NCBI GenBank assembly: GCA_963675935.2 | Contig: OY780964.2 | Location: 868,001-932,000, forward strand | Direction: 5' to 3' | Source: G963675935 sp963675935 | GTDB taxonomy: Bacteria > Planctomycetota > Planctomycetia > Pirellulales > Thermoguttaceae | Length of the DNA stretch: 64,000 bases | Part shown: piece by piece, positions 26,068 through 35,151 of the stretch | Position numbering within the stretch: the first letter of the stretch is position 1 | How the letters are laid out: every line of letters starts with the position of its first letter | Position numbers and translations under genes: made by a program | Notes under the pieces: generated by a model | Databases searched by the model: none | What the model was told of the DNA's origin: nothing | The model's input: the letters and a program-made list of their open reading frames with translations, nothing else

Positions 26068-26862
26068 TCAATCGCCCCACCAGTAGCGCAAAATGCTCGC
26101 GAAAACGCGGAAGGCGTCGGACAGCCCGATCTTCTTCCCTTCCTGATACGTGCGCCCGAAATAGCTGATGCCCACTTCGTAGACCCGGTATTTTCGCCGG
26201 GCGACCTTGGCCGTCAACTCGGGGTCGATGCCGAAACGGTTCTCCCGCAACGTCGGCAAAATGGCCTCGATCACCTCGCGGCGGAACACCTTGTAGCAGG
26301 TTTCCATGTCGGTGAGGTTCAGGTCGGTGAAGAGGTTCGACAGCATCGTCAGCCCACGATTGCCCAATGAGTGCCAGAAATAGAGGACGCGATGCGGTCC
26401 GGAGGGGAGGAACCGCGAGCCGTAGACCACGTCGGCCACGCCCTCGACAATCGGCTGGATGAGCCGGGGATATTGGTCGGGATCGTATTCGAGGTCGGCG
26501 TCCTGAATCAGCACGATGTCGCCTTTGGCCTGGGCGAAACCGGTTCGGACGGCCGCACCCTTGCCCTGGTTCTGCTCATGCAGAACGACGCGAACGTCGT
26601 CGCCGCGGTCCATCGCGGCCAGAACGTCGCGGGTGCCGTCGGTGCTGCAATCGTCGACAAGGATGATTTCCTTGGGAATCGGGACCGCGCGAATGCGGCG
26701 GACGATTTCCAAAATGGTCGCCCGTTCGTTGTAAACCGGCACGACGACGGAGAGCGTCAGACCCTCCGGGATGGGGTAAATGCCAAGCTCCCGGCATGCG
26801 CTCTCGCCGAGAAGCTTTTTTAAGGAACTGAGGGTGTCAGCGGTATCTTCAGGGGGGGGCAT
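26068..26862 (-). CDS. Family 2 glycosyltransferase (polyprenyl-phosphate sugar transferase type)
   Basis: The product, about 264 residues, has the GT-A fold: SVVVPVYNERATILEIVRRI, the DDCSTDGT motif, QNQGKGAAVRTGFAQAKGD, the metal-binding IQDADLEYDP (DxD) and VYGSRF. The later NFLFTDLN-like SNLFTDLNLTDMETCYKVFR is typical of dolichyl/undecaprenyl-phosphate mannose or glucose synthases. No transmembrane tail follows, so it is cytosolic or peripheral. ATG 26862 is preferred to TTG 26886. It is divergent from an LPG_synthase_TM-like gene, a pairing consistent with lipid-linked sugar handling (inference). Confidence 0.92.
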   Translation of the reverse strand: MPPPEDTADTLSSLKKLLGESACRELGIYPIPEGLTLSVVVPVYNERATILEIVRRIRAVPIPKEIILVDDCSTDGTRDVLAAMDRGDDVRVVLHEQNQGKGAAVRTGFAQAKGDIVLIQDADLEYDPDQYPRLIQPIVEGVADVVYGSRFLPSGPHRVLYFWHSLGNRGLTMLSNLFTDLNLTDMETCYKVFRREVIEAILPTLRENRFGIDPELTAKVARRKYRVYEVGISYFGRTYQEGKKIGLSDAFRVFASILRYWWGD

Positions 26863-27080
26863 GGGCGTTTCGTGGCTGTGGGGCAAAGACCGAACGTCTC
26901 AATTATCGCTTGTACAGCCGTTCCGGCAAGAATCGGTGGGTGGATCGGTGGCGATTTTGACCGCAAATACGACGGTATTGCCGATTATTCACGCATGGTG
27001 TTCGTCTTGACGAGCTTTCTCGAATTCGCTCCAATAGCCCCCGAACTGCCGGGGACCGGCCTACTGTCCAAAGGTTAAGC

Positions 27081-28118
27081 GTGAAAAAAATCCTCATTAT
27101 GACGTTGAAGGTCGCCATCTCGGCGGCCATTATCGGCTACTTGGTGTACGACGCCACGCAAACCGAAAGTGCGGAACACGGCAACGTCTTCAGCAATTTG
27201 GTCCACCAACCGAAACGCTGGGACTTTCTGGCCGCGGCTTGGGCCTGCTGCGCCGGGGCCGTGCTGCTGACGTTCATCCGCTGGTGGTATCTGGTCCGCG
27301 CGTTGGATATTCCGCTGCGATTCCGCGATTCCATCCGCATAAGCTTCTGGGGCTACCTTTTCAATCTGGCCCCGCTGGGCATCGTCGGCGGCGATCTCAT
27401 CAAAACCGTCATGCTCGACCGCGAACACCCCAAGCAAAGGGCCAAGGCCCTCGCCTCGGTCCTCGTCGATCGTGTCATCGGACTCTACATCCTTTTCGTC
27501 GTGGTCACCGTCGCCATCCTGCTGACGGGCTTTTGGCGCATCGACAATTCCGACATCTGGTGGATTTGCAAGCTCACATTCATCATTACCGGCGTCGCCA
27601 CGGTCGGGCTATTCGTGGTGATGGGCCCCGACGCGACCGACGGCCGCGTCATCCGGGCGATCGGCCGAATCCCCCGCGCCGGCCCGCCGCTGGAAAGCCT
27701 CATCAACGCCGTGCGGATGTACAGCAGCAAACCGCTGGCGCTGACGCTGTCGTCAATCCTCACCGTCGGCGTGCATTGCCTCTTCGCCGTGGGCTGTTAT
27801 TTCATCGCCTGCGGTTTGCCGGGCGATCATCTTTCAATGGCCGACCATTTCGTCGTGGTTCCGCTGAGTTCGGCCACGGGCGTGCTGCCGTTGCCGATGG
27901 GTCCGTTCGAGGCGGTGCTGGAATTCTTTTACATGAACGTGCCCTGTGCGCCGCTGCACATCGCCGCGGGCCAAGGGCTTCTGGTCGCCTTGGTCTATCG
28001 GTTCATCACGCTGCTGATCGCGTCGCTCGGCATTTTCTACTATTTCGGCAACCGGCGCGAGTTGACCGAGGTGATGCACGAGGCGGAAGAATCTCCATGC
28101 TCCGCCGCGCCGAGTTGA
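27081..28118 (+). CDS. Lysylphosphatidylglycerol synthase TM-region / flippase-like membrane protein
   Basis: The 345-residue integral membrane protein has about eight hydrophobic segments. The family blocks are RFRDSIRISFWGYLFNLAPL, GGDLIKTVMLDRE with RAKALASVLVDRVIGLYILF, and PLPMGPFEAVLEFFY followed by a final helix pair. This is the UPF0104 family, membrane domains related to the MprF flippase half. There is no lysyl-transferase domain. Substrate unknown; divergence from the GT2 gene suggests a polyprenyl-linked or phospholipid substrate. Confidence 0.85.
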   Translation: MKKILIMTLKVAISAAIIGYLVYDATQTESAEHGNVFSNLVHQPKRWDFLAAAWACCAGAVLLTFIRWWYLVRALDIPLRFRDSIRISFWGYLFNLAPLGIVGGDLIKTVMLDREHPKQRAKALASVLVDRVIGLYILFVVVTVAILLTGFWRIDNSDIWWICKLTFIITGVATVGLFVVMGPDATDGRVIRAIGRIPRAGPPLESLINAVRMYSSKPLALTLSSILTVGVHCLFAVGCYFIACGLPGDHLSMADHFVVVPLSSATGVLPLPMGPFEAVLEFFYMNVPCAPLHIAAGQGLLVALVYRFITLLIASLGIFYYFGNRRELTEVMHEAEESPCSAAPS

Positions 28119-28149
28119 TCGGCGGATTCGCGTTTTCTTCAATGGCAAA

Positions 28150-28201
28150 ATGGACCTGTCCCCTTCCCACGCCAGGGGGACAGTCCCCTGTGAACGGTTA
28201 C
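28150..28201. repeat. Fragments of family A plus an arm of the GTGAACGGTTAC element
   Basis: TGGACCTGTCCCC (28151) and GGGGGACAGTCCCC (28174) are family A arm pieces, directly followed by GTGAACGGTTAC (28190-28201). That unit is also the outer arm of the element at 45965-46088. Confidence 0.65.
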
Positions 28202-28222
28202 CAGGGCTGGTTACGATTTTCA

Positions 28223-29134
28223 CTACGGATTGAGAAGGGGAGCGATGTGATGGTCGGCGCCGATGGAAATCCGCAGAATCGCGGGGCGTTCGCGGAACGG
28301 GGCCGTCGCTTCGCTTCCGAAGAAGGTTGACCACCAATTTCCCGCAGTGTCTTGAAAAAGCATATTGTGCCCGGCATGCGGAATGGCCAAGTAACGGTCG
28401 CCGTAAGGGCCGTAGATCGACGGGGCGTCGGCGGCCATGCAGTCGTAGGTCTTCCCCTTGCTGCCGTAGTTGACTTCGGCGCAGATCAAGCAATAGCGAC
28501 CGCCGATCTTCGTCAGAAAGGCGCCCTCGAAGCCGACCTGTTTTGCATTGGCGGGCTTGAGTAGTCGGGGCTGCTCGGCCAGGCCGCTCATGTCGTCCTT
28601 CAGCCGCGCAATCTTGCCGTTCTGGTACACCAAATAGGCGCTGCCGTCGTCGTCGGCGAACAGCGAGGCGTCGATCTCGCCGGTCAAGGGGCCATCCTTC
28701 TTCACGTCCACATAAGGGCCTTCCGCCTTGCCGGTGGTGCTGCGGAGGATGCCGGTGCCGCCGTAATTGACGCAGTAGGCGATCCAGAAGTTGTTCTTGA
28801 AATAGTGGAGTTCCGGGGCCCAAATGGCTCGGCTGGCGCCCTTGGCCTTCTGCCACGTCGCGTCCTTTTCGAAACTCCACACCAATCCGAGTGGTTCCCA
28901 CTTCTTGAGATCTTTCGATTTCCAGACGCGGATGCCTTCGTTGGTAACCCACCACGTGGGATGGCCGGTGCTGCCGATCAGGTAATAGGTGTTGTCAGGC
29001 CCCAAGCACACGCAGGTGTCGCGGACGGGGAAATCGAACAGCGGTTTCAGCGGCGGCAGCTTGGGCTCGCCGGCGACGCCCGCTGCAAGGTTCAACAGTG
29101 TCACGATGGCCGATAGATAAATTGTCTTTCGCAC
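28223..29134 (-). CDS. Secreted glycoside hydrolase, family 43-like
   Basis: The 303-residue protein has a signal peptide (LSAIVTLLNLAAGVAGE) and a five-bladed propeller pattern. The three acidic residues of clan GH-F are visible: Asp in FPVRDTCVCLGPD, Asp in GEIDASLFADDDGSAYLVY and Glu in QVGFEGAFLTKIGGRYCLI. WAPELHYFKNNFWIAYCV is also typical. It likely cleaves arabinose- or xylose-containing glycans outside the cytoplasm. GTG 29134 follows AAGGAACC. It is the last gene of a same-strand block running from the ECF sigma gene. Confidence 0.88.
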   Translation of the reverse strand: MRKTIYLSAIVTLLNLAAGVAGEPKLPPLKPLFDFPVRDTCVCLGPDNTYYLIGSTGHPTWWVTNEGIRVWKSKDLKKWEPLGLVWSFEKDATWQKAKGASRAIWAPELHYFKNNFWIAYCVNYGGTGILRSTTGKAEGPYVDVKKDGPLTGEIDASLFADDDGSAYLVYQNGKIARLKDDMSGLAEQPRLLKPANAKQVGFEGAFLTKIGGRYCLICAEVNYGSKGKTYDCMAADAPSIYGPYGDRYLAIPHAGHNMLFQDTAGNWWSTFFGSEATAPFRERPAILRISIGADHHIAPLLNP

Positions 29135-29167
29135 GATAGGTTCCTTGTTCTTGAAAGTGGTGAAAAC

Positions 29168-30178
29168 TCAACTATTCGATCGCGCATAATCCCGCAATGC
29201 CATTATATTGGCTGCGGGCGTGTCGCGGGGCACTTCGCAGCCCGCACCGACAATGTATCGATCGCCTGCCTTGCGATGACATTCGGCCAACGCCTTCGTA
29301 ATCGCTTCGGGCGTACCGTTGCGGAGCACTGCGACCGGGGTGATGTTGCCCAAGAGCGCAACGGCCGGCCCCATTTCCTGCCGAGCGGCATCCAGAGGAA
29401 CCATCGAGTCGATGTCGATGATGTCGCAGCCGAGAGTGCCAAAGCTGCCAAGTATCTTGCGGATGTTGCCGCAGACGTGCAGCCGAACCCGGGCCCCCAT
29501 CGCCTTGATGCCGCCGATCAGTTTCAGTTGGTAGGAATGGAGGAACTCCTCGTAAATCTGCGGACCCACCAAGGACGTGGCGGAGTCGCCGATTCCGATC
29601 GAATCGACGCCCGCTTCAATCTGGCAACGGGCAAACTCCAACTCCATGACCACGGAAAAGTCGAGCAGGTCTCGCACGAATGCCGGATCGTCGAAAAAGT
29701 CGACCATCAGACGGTTCAGTCCGCGCAGGTCCGCCGCTTCGGCACAGGGCCCTTCGATCCAACCCTCGATCAGTTTTTCGCCGCCGACGCGCTGCCGAAA
29801 TAGCGCCGCGGCCTGCAAACGATCGTGCATCCGCCGGTGGTCGGACGGATTGGGAACCTTGAGCCCACGCAGGGCGGATTTGTCGGCCAGGAGCGAGTAT
29901 CGTTCGTCAAATGCCGCCGGCTGGTCGTCGAAATACTGGACGGCGGCGCCAAGGGCCTCCGGCTCCCGGCCCGGATCGGAGATGCACGAAACGTGGTCGA
30001 AACCAAAATTCTCCGCCGTGCGAATCTGTCCCTCGACAAGCAGTCGATAATCCTGAATGTATTTTCCGTAGGGCACGCCGATCTGATCGGCGGCGAGCAT
30101 CATGGTAATGGGCATCAATGCCAACCGGTCGGTGGGAGAACCGTTCAAGACGCCGAGTACACGCTCATAGCTGGTCAT
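29168..30178 (-). CDS. Uroporphyrinogen decarboxylase-fold protein (MtaA/CmuA-like methyltransferase group)
   Basis: The product, about 336 residues, has the UroD TIM-barrel pattern. The C-terminal half carries RLHVCGNIRKILGSFGTLGC, LLGNITPVAVL and GAGCEVPRDTP. The His-x-Cys and later Cys match the zinc site of MtaA-type corrinoid methyltransferases rather than the metal-free haem enzyme HemE. It may demethylate a methylated compound or sugar. ATG 30178 has CAGG 7 bases upstream; ATG 30184 is an alternative. A corrinoid protein was not seen nearby. Confidence 0.85.
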   Translation of the reverse strand: MTSYERVLGVLNGSPTDRLALMPITMMLAADQIGVPYGKYIQDYRLLVEGQIRTAENFGFDHVSCISDPGREPEALGAAVQYFDDQPAAFDERYSLLADKSALRGLKVPNPSDHRRMHDRLQAAALFRQRVGGEKLIEGWIEGPCAEAADLRGLNRLMVDFFDDPAFVRDLLDFSVVMELEFARCQIEAGVDSIGIGDSATSLVGPQIYEEFLHSYQLKLIGGIKAMGARVRLHVCGNIRKILGSFGTLGCDIIDIDSMVPLDAARQEMGPAVALLGNITPVAVLRNGTPEAITKALAECHRKAGDRYIVGAGCEVPRDTPAANIMALRDYARSNS

Positions 30179-30223
30179 AATCATCCTGTTTGAATGGGAA
30201 CTGAACCCTTGGCGTTTGGCCGA

Positions 30224-31249
30224 TTACAAAGCTTTCGCGTCAACCGTCAATCCGTCCTGTCGGTTGCCGAGACGCCGGTGGACTTCCAACTCGATCGAAT
30301 AACTCATCTGTTGGACGGAACCGTCGCAGAAGACCATGTGAAAGCCTGTCGCGTGCGCGCTGCCGAAGTTGTAGACCAAGTCGGAACCAGTCGTATCCTG
30401 CCGGGGACGAGTGTACTCGGATGTCGAACTGTTCTCGCCGACATAGCGGGTAATGCCGTAATCGTCGCCCTGATACATACATTCGTTGTCGCCCGTACTC
30501 ACGCCATTGAGATAATAATCCGGGCTTATGAATTTTTCGCCCGCCAGGTAGGTGTTCGACAGTCCGTCGGTCACTTGCGCGACGCGAATGGCCGAGCAAA
30601 CGAAGGACGTTCCGGAAAGCTTGGCGTCGAGGCAGGCGAACCCGATTCCCTTGTCGCCGTCGGGCAGGTTGGCCGGACCTTCTCCTGGATCGCAGATGAT
30701 GTCGCCGCCGTTCGCGGCATAATCGCTGCGAGCCTCGGGCAGATGTCCCAATTTGGCGGCCAAGCCATGTGCCGTCCAGCCGTAGCCCTCCGCAACCGGG
30801 TAGGCCAGCGACTGCCGACGGCTGGGACAATTCAATGACGAGAGGGACGCGGAGACCAACTGCCCCATGGAGACCGGCTTCACGAGAGAGGACTGGCCCG
30901 ATCCGATTTGCCGCAGATTGTCAGCCTCGATATAGGTGAGGATGTTGTAAATCCAGCCGCCCGGCTGCTTTTCGGCGAAACCGCGGTCCGGGTCGCCGAT
31001 CCAGAGCCATCCCCAGCCGCCACTGGGAAAATGTCCCAAGGCGGACTCGTGATTCAAACATCCCAAGCCGATCTGCTTGAGGTTGTTTTGGCATTGCATT
31101 CTTCTCGCCGCCTCGCGCGCCGCTTGCACGGCCGGAAGCAGCAGCGCGATCAGGATGCCGATGATGGTGATAACCACCAAAAGTTCCACCAACGTAAAAC
31201 CGCCCTGTTTTCGATTCCTCGTCCACTCTTTTGCGATGTTCGAGATCAT
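30224..31249 (-). CDS. DUF1559 pseudopilin-like protein
   Basis: The 341-residue protein has a type IV pilin-like N-terminus, GGFTLVELLVVITIIGILIA, with cleavage expected between Gly and Phe and methylation of the new Phe, then LLPAVQAAREAARRMQCQNN. The DUF1559 body includes LKQIGLGCLNHESALGHFPS, VTDGLSNTYLAGE and the terminal box MVFCDGSVQQMSYSI. Such proteins are strongly expanded in planctomycetes and probably form envelope filaments or surface machinery. ATG 31249 follows GGAGGG. Confidence 0.93.
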   Translation of the reverse strand: MISNIAKEWTRNRKQGGFTLVELLVVITIIGILIALLLPAVQAAREAARRMQCQNNLKQIGLGCLNHESALGHFPSGGWGWLWIGDPDRGFAEKQPGGWIYNILTYIEADNLRQIGSGQSSLVKPVSMGQLVSASLSSLNCPSRRQSLAYPVAEGYGWTAHGLAAKLGHLPEARSDYAANGGDIICDPGEGPANLPDGDKGIGFACLDAKLSGTSFVCSAIRVAQVTDGLSNTYLAGEKFISPDYYLNGVSTGDNECMYQGDDYGITRYVGENSSTSEYTRPRQDTTGSDLVYNFGSAHATGFHMVFCDGSVQQMSYSIELEVHRRLGNRQDGLTVDAKAL

Positions 31250-31387
31250 GTCATCCCTCCGACAGACGATGTACGGTAACATTCTAAAAACAACAAGGTG
31301 GGGCGGCGTTCGGACGGGGATATGCCGCCGTCAACCGCCCTCGCCCTTGCGTCCTTCTCCCCAACAGGGAGAATCACCTCTTTTCAA

Positions 31388-32575
31388 CTACTTCCGCTTG
31401 CGCCAGGCGTAGGCCAGCAGACCAACCATTCCCACGGCGAGCAAGACCAGCGATGCCGGCTCGGGCACTGGTACGAAGTGGAGCAACGTCGTGTTTGCCA
31501 CGGCATTGTACGTCTCGGCATAGACGTAGCCGGACGAAGCCGTTGGCGTGAACCAATCGTTCGCCGAGTCAAAGCCGAGCCTCTCACCCTGAAGCGTGAT
31601 TTCCCCCCCGGTGAAATCGAATTCACGCGAGCCGCTCCCGAGCTTAAAGCCGTCGGTGGACGTGAGCGTAAGCTCGCCGCCGCTCATATTGATCGTGCCG
31701 GAGCTTCCAGCGTTCCAGCCCATGTAGGCGGTGCTGATTTCGAGCGCGGCGTTGCCGCTGATGTTTAGAGTGCATGTGCCCGACTCGCCGACAACAAGGC
31801 CGCAGCCGCTATTGTTGGCCGTCAATGTGCCGCCGCTAATGTCGTAGATGCCCGTGCCGCCGACAAGGCGTCCCACCGACAGCCAGCCGTTGACCGTCAC
31901 GTCGCCGGCGGTTTGGGTCATCGTGCCGTTGCCGCTGGCTCCGAGCAAGTAATTGTGGTCCACGGTCAACGTGCCGCTGGACATCGTATAAGTCGCGGTG
32001 CTTCCCGCTGCAGCGGCGAGTTGAAGAGCGTCGCCTCCGCCTTTGACGTTGATCGTGCCGCCGGTCTGTTCCACGTAGGCCTTGCTGGTAGAGCCATTGG
32101 AGATCCACAATCCACCCGAATTGGCATTGAGCGTGCCGGCTGAAATATTCAACTGGGCCGTTCCGGACCCCTCGGCGAGAACGAAGTTGTCGCCGCCTTG
32201 GGTCAATGTCCCGCCGGAGAGAGTTAGCGTGCATGTGCCCGTTGCGGCAGTGGGCCCGCGGGCGACGACGACCCAACTGGTGGAACTTACCGAGCCGCCG
32301 GTTTTGATTTCAAAGCTGCCGGTTCCGCCGGCGTTGCCGACAAACAAGTAGTGCGGATTGACGATGCCCGCCGTCTCGGTCGATAGCGTAACGCCAAGCG
32401 TGTTGATTTCGGCATCGGTGCCGTTGGGGATTGCGCCAAGACTCCAATTTCCATCGGTCGCATAATCGAGCGTACCCGCTCCGCCGGTAAACGTGTTTGT
32501 CGCCGCCCGGGCGTTGGCGCCGCAGACGCACAAAGCCACGATCGCACTGAGGCAAACCATTTTTCTCGCTAACAT
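31388..32575 (-). CDS. PEP-CTERM surface/exported protein with beta-helix-type repeats
   Basis: The 395-residue protein has a signal peptide (VCLSAIVALCVCGANARAA). A long Gly/Thr/Ser-rich body follows, with repeating strands such as SGGTLTQGGDNFVLAEGSGT and SGTLTVDHNYLLGASGNGTM, a right-handed beta-helix style. The C-terminus has the sorting signal: PVPEPASLVLL, one membrane helix, then RKRK. It would be sorted by an exosortase outside this window. ATG 32575 follows AGAAGGAG. Confidence 0.92.
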   Translation of the reverse strand: MLARKMVCLSAIVALCVCGANARAATNTFTGGAGTLDYATDGNWSLGAIPNGTDAEINTLGVTLSTETAGIVNPHYLFVGNAGGTGSFEIKTGGSVSSTSWVVVARGPTAATGTCTLTLSGGTLTQGGDNFVLAEGSGTAQLNISAGTLNANSGGLWISNGSTSKAYVEQTGGTINVKGGGDALQLAAAAGSTATYTMSSGTLTVDHNYLLGASGNGTMTQTAGDVTVNGWLSVGRLVGGTGIYDISGGTLTANNSGCGLVVGESGTCTLNISGNAALEISTAYMGWNAGSSGTINMSGGELTLTSTDGFKLGSGSREFDFTGGEITLQGERLGFDSANDWFTPTASSGYVYAETYNAVANTTLLHFVPVPEPASLVLLAVGMVGLLAYAWRKRK

Positions 32576-32722
32576 CGGAACCACTCCTTCTGCCACAAGG
32601 GCAAAAGCAAATTCGGAAACCTCGGCTGGCCGGAACAACCCGGCCTGAGTTGAAATGGCCTTTGGTTTCCTCAAACGAAATTCCAAACCACTCGCACACC
32701 TTGCCGCGCGGGCATTAATCGT

Positions 32723-34618
32723 CTATTTTCTCTGCGTTGCGGGCCCTGTCCCCTGAACGCATGGTTCCACGGCCTCGTACAACCGTCGGATTTCCGAGGC
32801 GGAAAGGGCCGACTGGAAAATCATCAACTCGTCCATGCGGCCGGGAAGCATGCGTTCGTTGCTGTTACCGTGATTCCACGCCCCGATCGTGGCGCGGCCA
32901 ATGGCGATGGGCGACACAGGCTTCTTCAAAGAAATATCACCGCAAGGTTCACCGTTGAAATAGTAGACCGCCTTGCCCGTGGCGCAGTCGCACACCGTGG
33001 CCACAAAGGACCATTGGGCGCGGAGAAGTACTAACGACGATTCCCCAAATAGGCGAGCTCCGGCCGGTCCGCCAATCTTGCCGCCGAGCCCTATCTGCCA
33101 GTGGCATATCACGGGCGGGACGTTGTCGGACATTACCAGGGAACGGCCGTCTGTTGGCACTTCGTCGAGATTGATCCACGTGGCGAGCGTCATCTGGTTG
33201 TGTTCGCCGGGAATGTTGATGACAACTCCGTCGTCTTGGCTGCCGAACTGCAGCGCCTGCTTGCCCAGGCAGCGCCCTTGGGCCATGCCCATGCGGAGAG
33301 TGCCCCAAACCTGGCCATCGAACTTCGAGCCGGTCTTCGCCCGATTCCGCATGATCTGGCAGCCGTTTTCGCCACGCGGGTCGTCCTGGTCGCGTTGAAA
33401 ATCGTAGTAGGCCAACAGATCGTCACGACGGCGTAGCTTGTCGCGGAATGCCTGCCACTGACGAAACTGCCGTAACGGCGCCTCTTGAATCTCCTTGACC
33501 TTGGCGGCCAACTCGACGCCGCGGACGAACTCCCCGGGCTTGACGCCTTCGCCCCGCACCACAACGACGGGATTTTCGCCTTTCCCGGTCGTTTTCACGC
33601 GAGCCGATTGGTTCGCGCCTAGCCGCACCGGGCCGGTGCCCTTGGCGTCTGCCACTTCCACCACACCCAGGAACACATGGGCGAAGGTTTCACCCTTCTT
33701 GTCCACTTCCACGCCGAACTCCGTGCCAAGATCGGTCACGACGGCGGTTGGAGTGCGGACGGCAAAGTAGGTCCCGCCTGCCGGGCGGGACTTCGATGTG
33801 TCGCGATCGGTTAGCGATGTCCCGCTCGGCAAGCGGGACCTACTTGTCCCGTCCGGCAAACGGGACCTACTCTCCACCCGCGCCGTCAATTTGCCAAGCG
33901 ACAAATAGCCGCCATCGGCCGATTCCACTTCATAAGTACACGGTCCTTGCAGAATCGCCCGTGCCCCAGTGTAATACGTGATTTCCATCAGGCCGGATTT
34001 CAGCATGTATTTCGCGCCGAGAATCACACGATCGTGAATGGGAGCGTCGTCCGTATCAGCCCACTTGCAATCGACCATGCCGGTAATGCGGCCGACCGAA
34101 ACGATCTTTTCCTGCTCCGCCTCGTGCGGATTCGGTCGCCGTGGCGTTCGGGGAGCTTCGCCCTGGCGAGAGACGTACTGCTGGGGAGCGGGCGATGATA
34201 CGTAGACATTCAGCCCGATCACCGTCGCAATGGCGAAAAGCACCGTCGCCACCATATAGCCTGTGAAATACTCATTGCTTGTCAAACTGCCCAAACCCTG
34301 CCATGCGCTGTCAAGAAATCCGTGGACCGCGGCGGGCGCCAGCGGTGGGCATGAAGTTTCGATCCGAGGGCATCGGGCCAAAATGCTCTCGATCGGCTCG
34401 GGGGAATCGGATTCGTTCTGGCTTCGGAACCGGCGCATAAGGCCCGCATGAACGTGCATCATCGCGGCGTAGTGCAAGCAGGCTTCCTCATTGCCGACCA
34501 CAAGCTCTTCGAGCCGGACGACTTGCCGGTCGCTCAATGTCTGGTCGCCGGCCAGGACGATCAGTTCGTCGAGTTCCGCAAACAATTCGGGCGTGGCGGG
34601 AAGGCGGTCGCCGGTCAT
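32723..34618 (-). CDS. FecR-domain and LamG-domain membrane protein with in-frame palindromic insert
   Basis: The 631-residue protein has a cytoplasmic N-terminus (LSDRQVVRLEELVVGNEEA, an anti-sigma-like start), one membrane helix (GYMVATVLFAIATVIGLNVY), a FecR domain (TAVVTDLGTEFGVEVDKKGE) and a C-terminal LamG/concanavalin-like domain (MTLATWINLDEVPTDGRSLV, ending MDELMIFQSALSASEIRRLY). Within the FecR region residues about 250-283 repeat RSRLPxGTS because a palindrome at 33768-33870 is translated. Its ATG overlaps the TGA of the ECF sigma gene, so it is the probable partner regulator of that factor. Confidence 0.9.
   Translation of the reverse strand: MTGDRLPATPELFAELDELIVLAGDQTLSDRQVVRLEELVVGNEEACLHYAAMMHVHAGLMRRFRSQNESDSPEPIESILARCPRIETSCPPLAPAAVHGFLDSAWQGLGSLTSNEYFTGYMVATVLFAIATVIGLNVYVSSPAPQQYVSRQGEAPRTPRRPNPHEAEQEKIVSVGRITGMVDCKWADTDDAPIHDRVILGAKYMLKSGLMEITYYTGARAILQGPCTYEVESADGGYLSLGKLTARVESRSRLPDGTSRSRLPSGTSLTDRDTSKSRPAGGTYFAVRTPTAVVTDLGTEFGVEVDKKGETFAHVFLGVVEVADAKGTGPVRLGANQSARVKTTGKGENPVVVVRGEGVKPGEFVRGVELAAKVKEIQEAPLRQFRQWQAFRDKLRRRDDLLAYYDFQRDQDDPRGENGCQIMRNRAKTGSKFDGQVWGTLRMGMAQGRCLGKQALQFGSQDDGVVINIPGEHNQMTLATWINLDEVPTDGRSLVMSDNVPPVICHWQIGLGGKIGGPAGARLFGESSLVLLRAQWSFVATVCDCATGKAVYYFNGEPCGDISLKKPVSPIAIGRATIGAWNHGNSNERMLPGRMDELMIFQSALSASEIRRLYEAVEPCVQGTGPATQRK
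33768..33870. repeat. In-frame palindromic element in the fecR-lamG gene, one left and two right arms
   Basis: Left arm GTAGGTCCCGCCTGCCGGGC. Right arm type GGCAAGCGGGACCTAC and GGCAAACGGGACCTAC occurs twice in tandem. The protein shows the repeated RSRLP-GTS peptide. Confidence 0.88.
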
Positions 34619-35151
34619 GGGTGTTCCTCCCGCGACGCGGCCCGCTCGATGCACTTGGCCAGCACGCTATAGATGCGGGCCAGGGCTTTATAAACCGTAT
34701 TGGCCGGCCGGTCCAACTTTTCGGCAGCCTGTTTGATGGTGCCTTGCGACTGGAATCGGGCCTGAAGAATTTCGCGGTCTGGATCGGCGAGTTTCGACAC
34801 GCACTCGTCGAGGAACCGCAAATAGTCCTCGAATTGGTCGTTCTTTTGCGAGCAAGCGCTGTCGATGGCCGCGAGGAACGAATCGCTGCAAGGGATTCCG
34901 TGCCGGCGCTGCTGTTTGCGGAACGTGAGTACGCGGTGAAACGCCACGCGGCGCGACCAGGCGTAGAAATCGGTGCCCGGCTGAAAATCGTCGATGTTCT
35001 GCCAGAGCGCGAGGAGCGTTTCCTGCAAAACGTCTTGCACGTCGTTGTAATTGCCCAACAGGCTCGTCAGGTAGGCGAACAGCCGCCCCTCGCAACTCGC
35101 GTAAAGCTGCAAAAACTGTTCAATCTTTCCGTTTTGACGAGATTCCGCCAT
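34615..35151 (-). CDS. ECF-type RNA polymerase sigma factor
   Basis: The 178-residue protein has region 2 (LFAYLTSLLGNYNDVQDVLQ, ETLLALWQNIDDF, FYAWSRRVAFHRVLTFRKQQ) and region 4 (LSKLADPD-like VSKLADPDREILQARFQSQG then TIKQAAEKLDRPANTVYKAL), as in the planctomycete ECF groups. It should direct polymerase to its own promoter set. The FecR-LamG gene overlaps its stop. The downstream same-strand PEP-CTERM and pseudopilin genes are plausible targets (inference). Confidence 0.94.
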   Translation of the reverse strand: MAESRQNGKIEQFLQLYASCEGRLFAYLTSLLGNYNDVQDVLQETLLALWQNIDDFQPGTDFYAWSRRVAFHRVLTFRKQQRRHGIPCSDSFLAAIDSACSQKNDQFEDYLRFLDECVSKLADPDREILQARFQSQGTIKQAAEKLDRPANTVYKALARIYSVLAKCIERAASREEHP

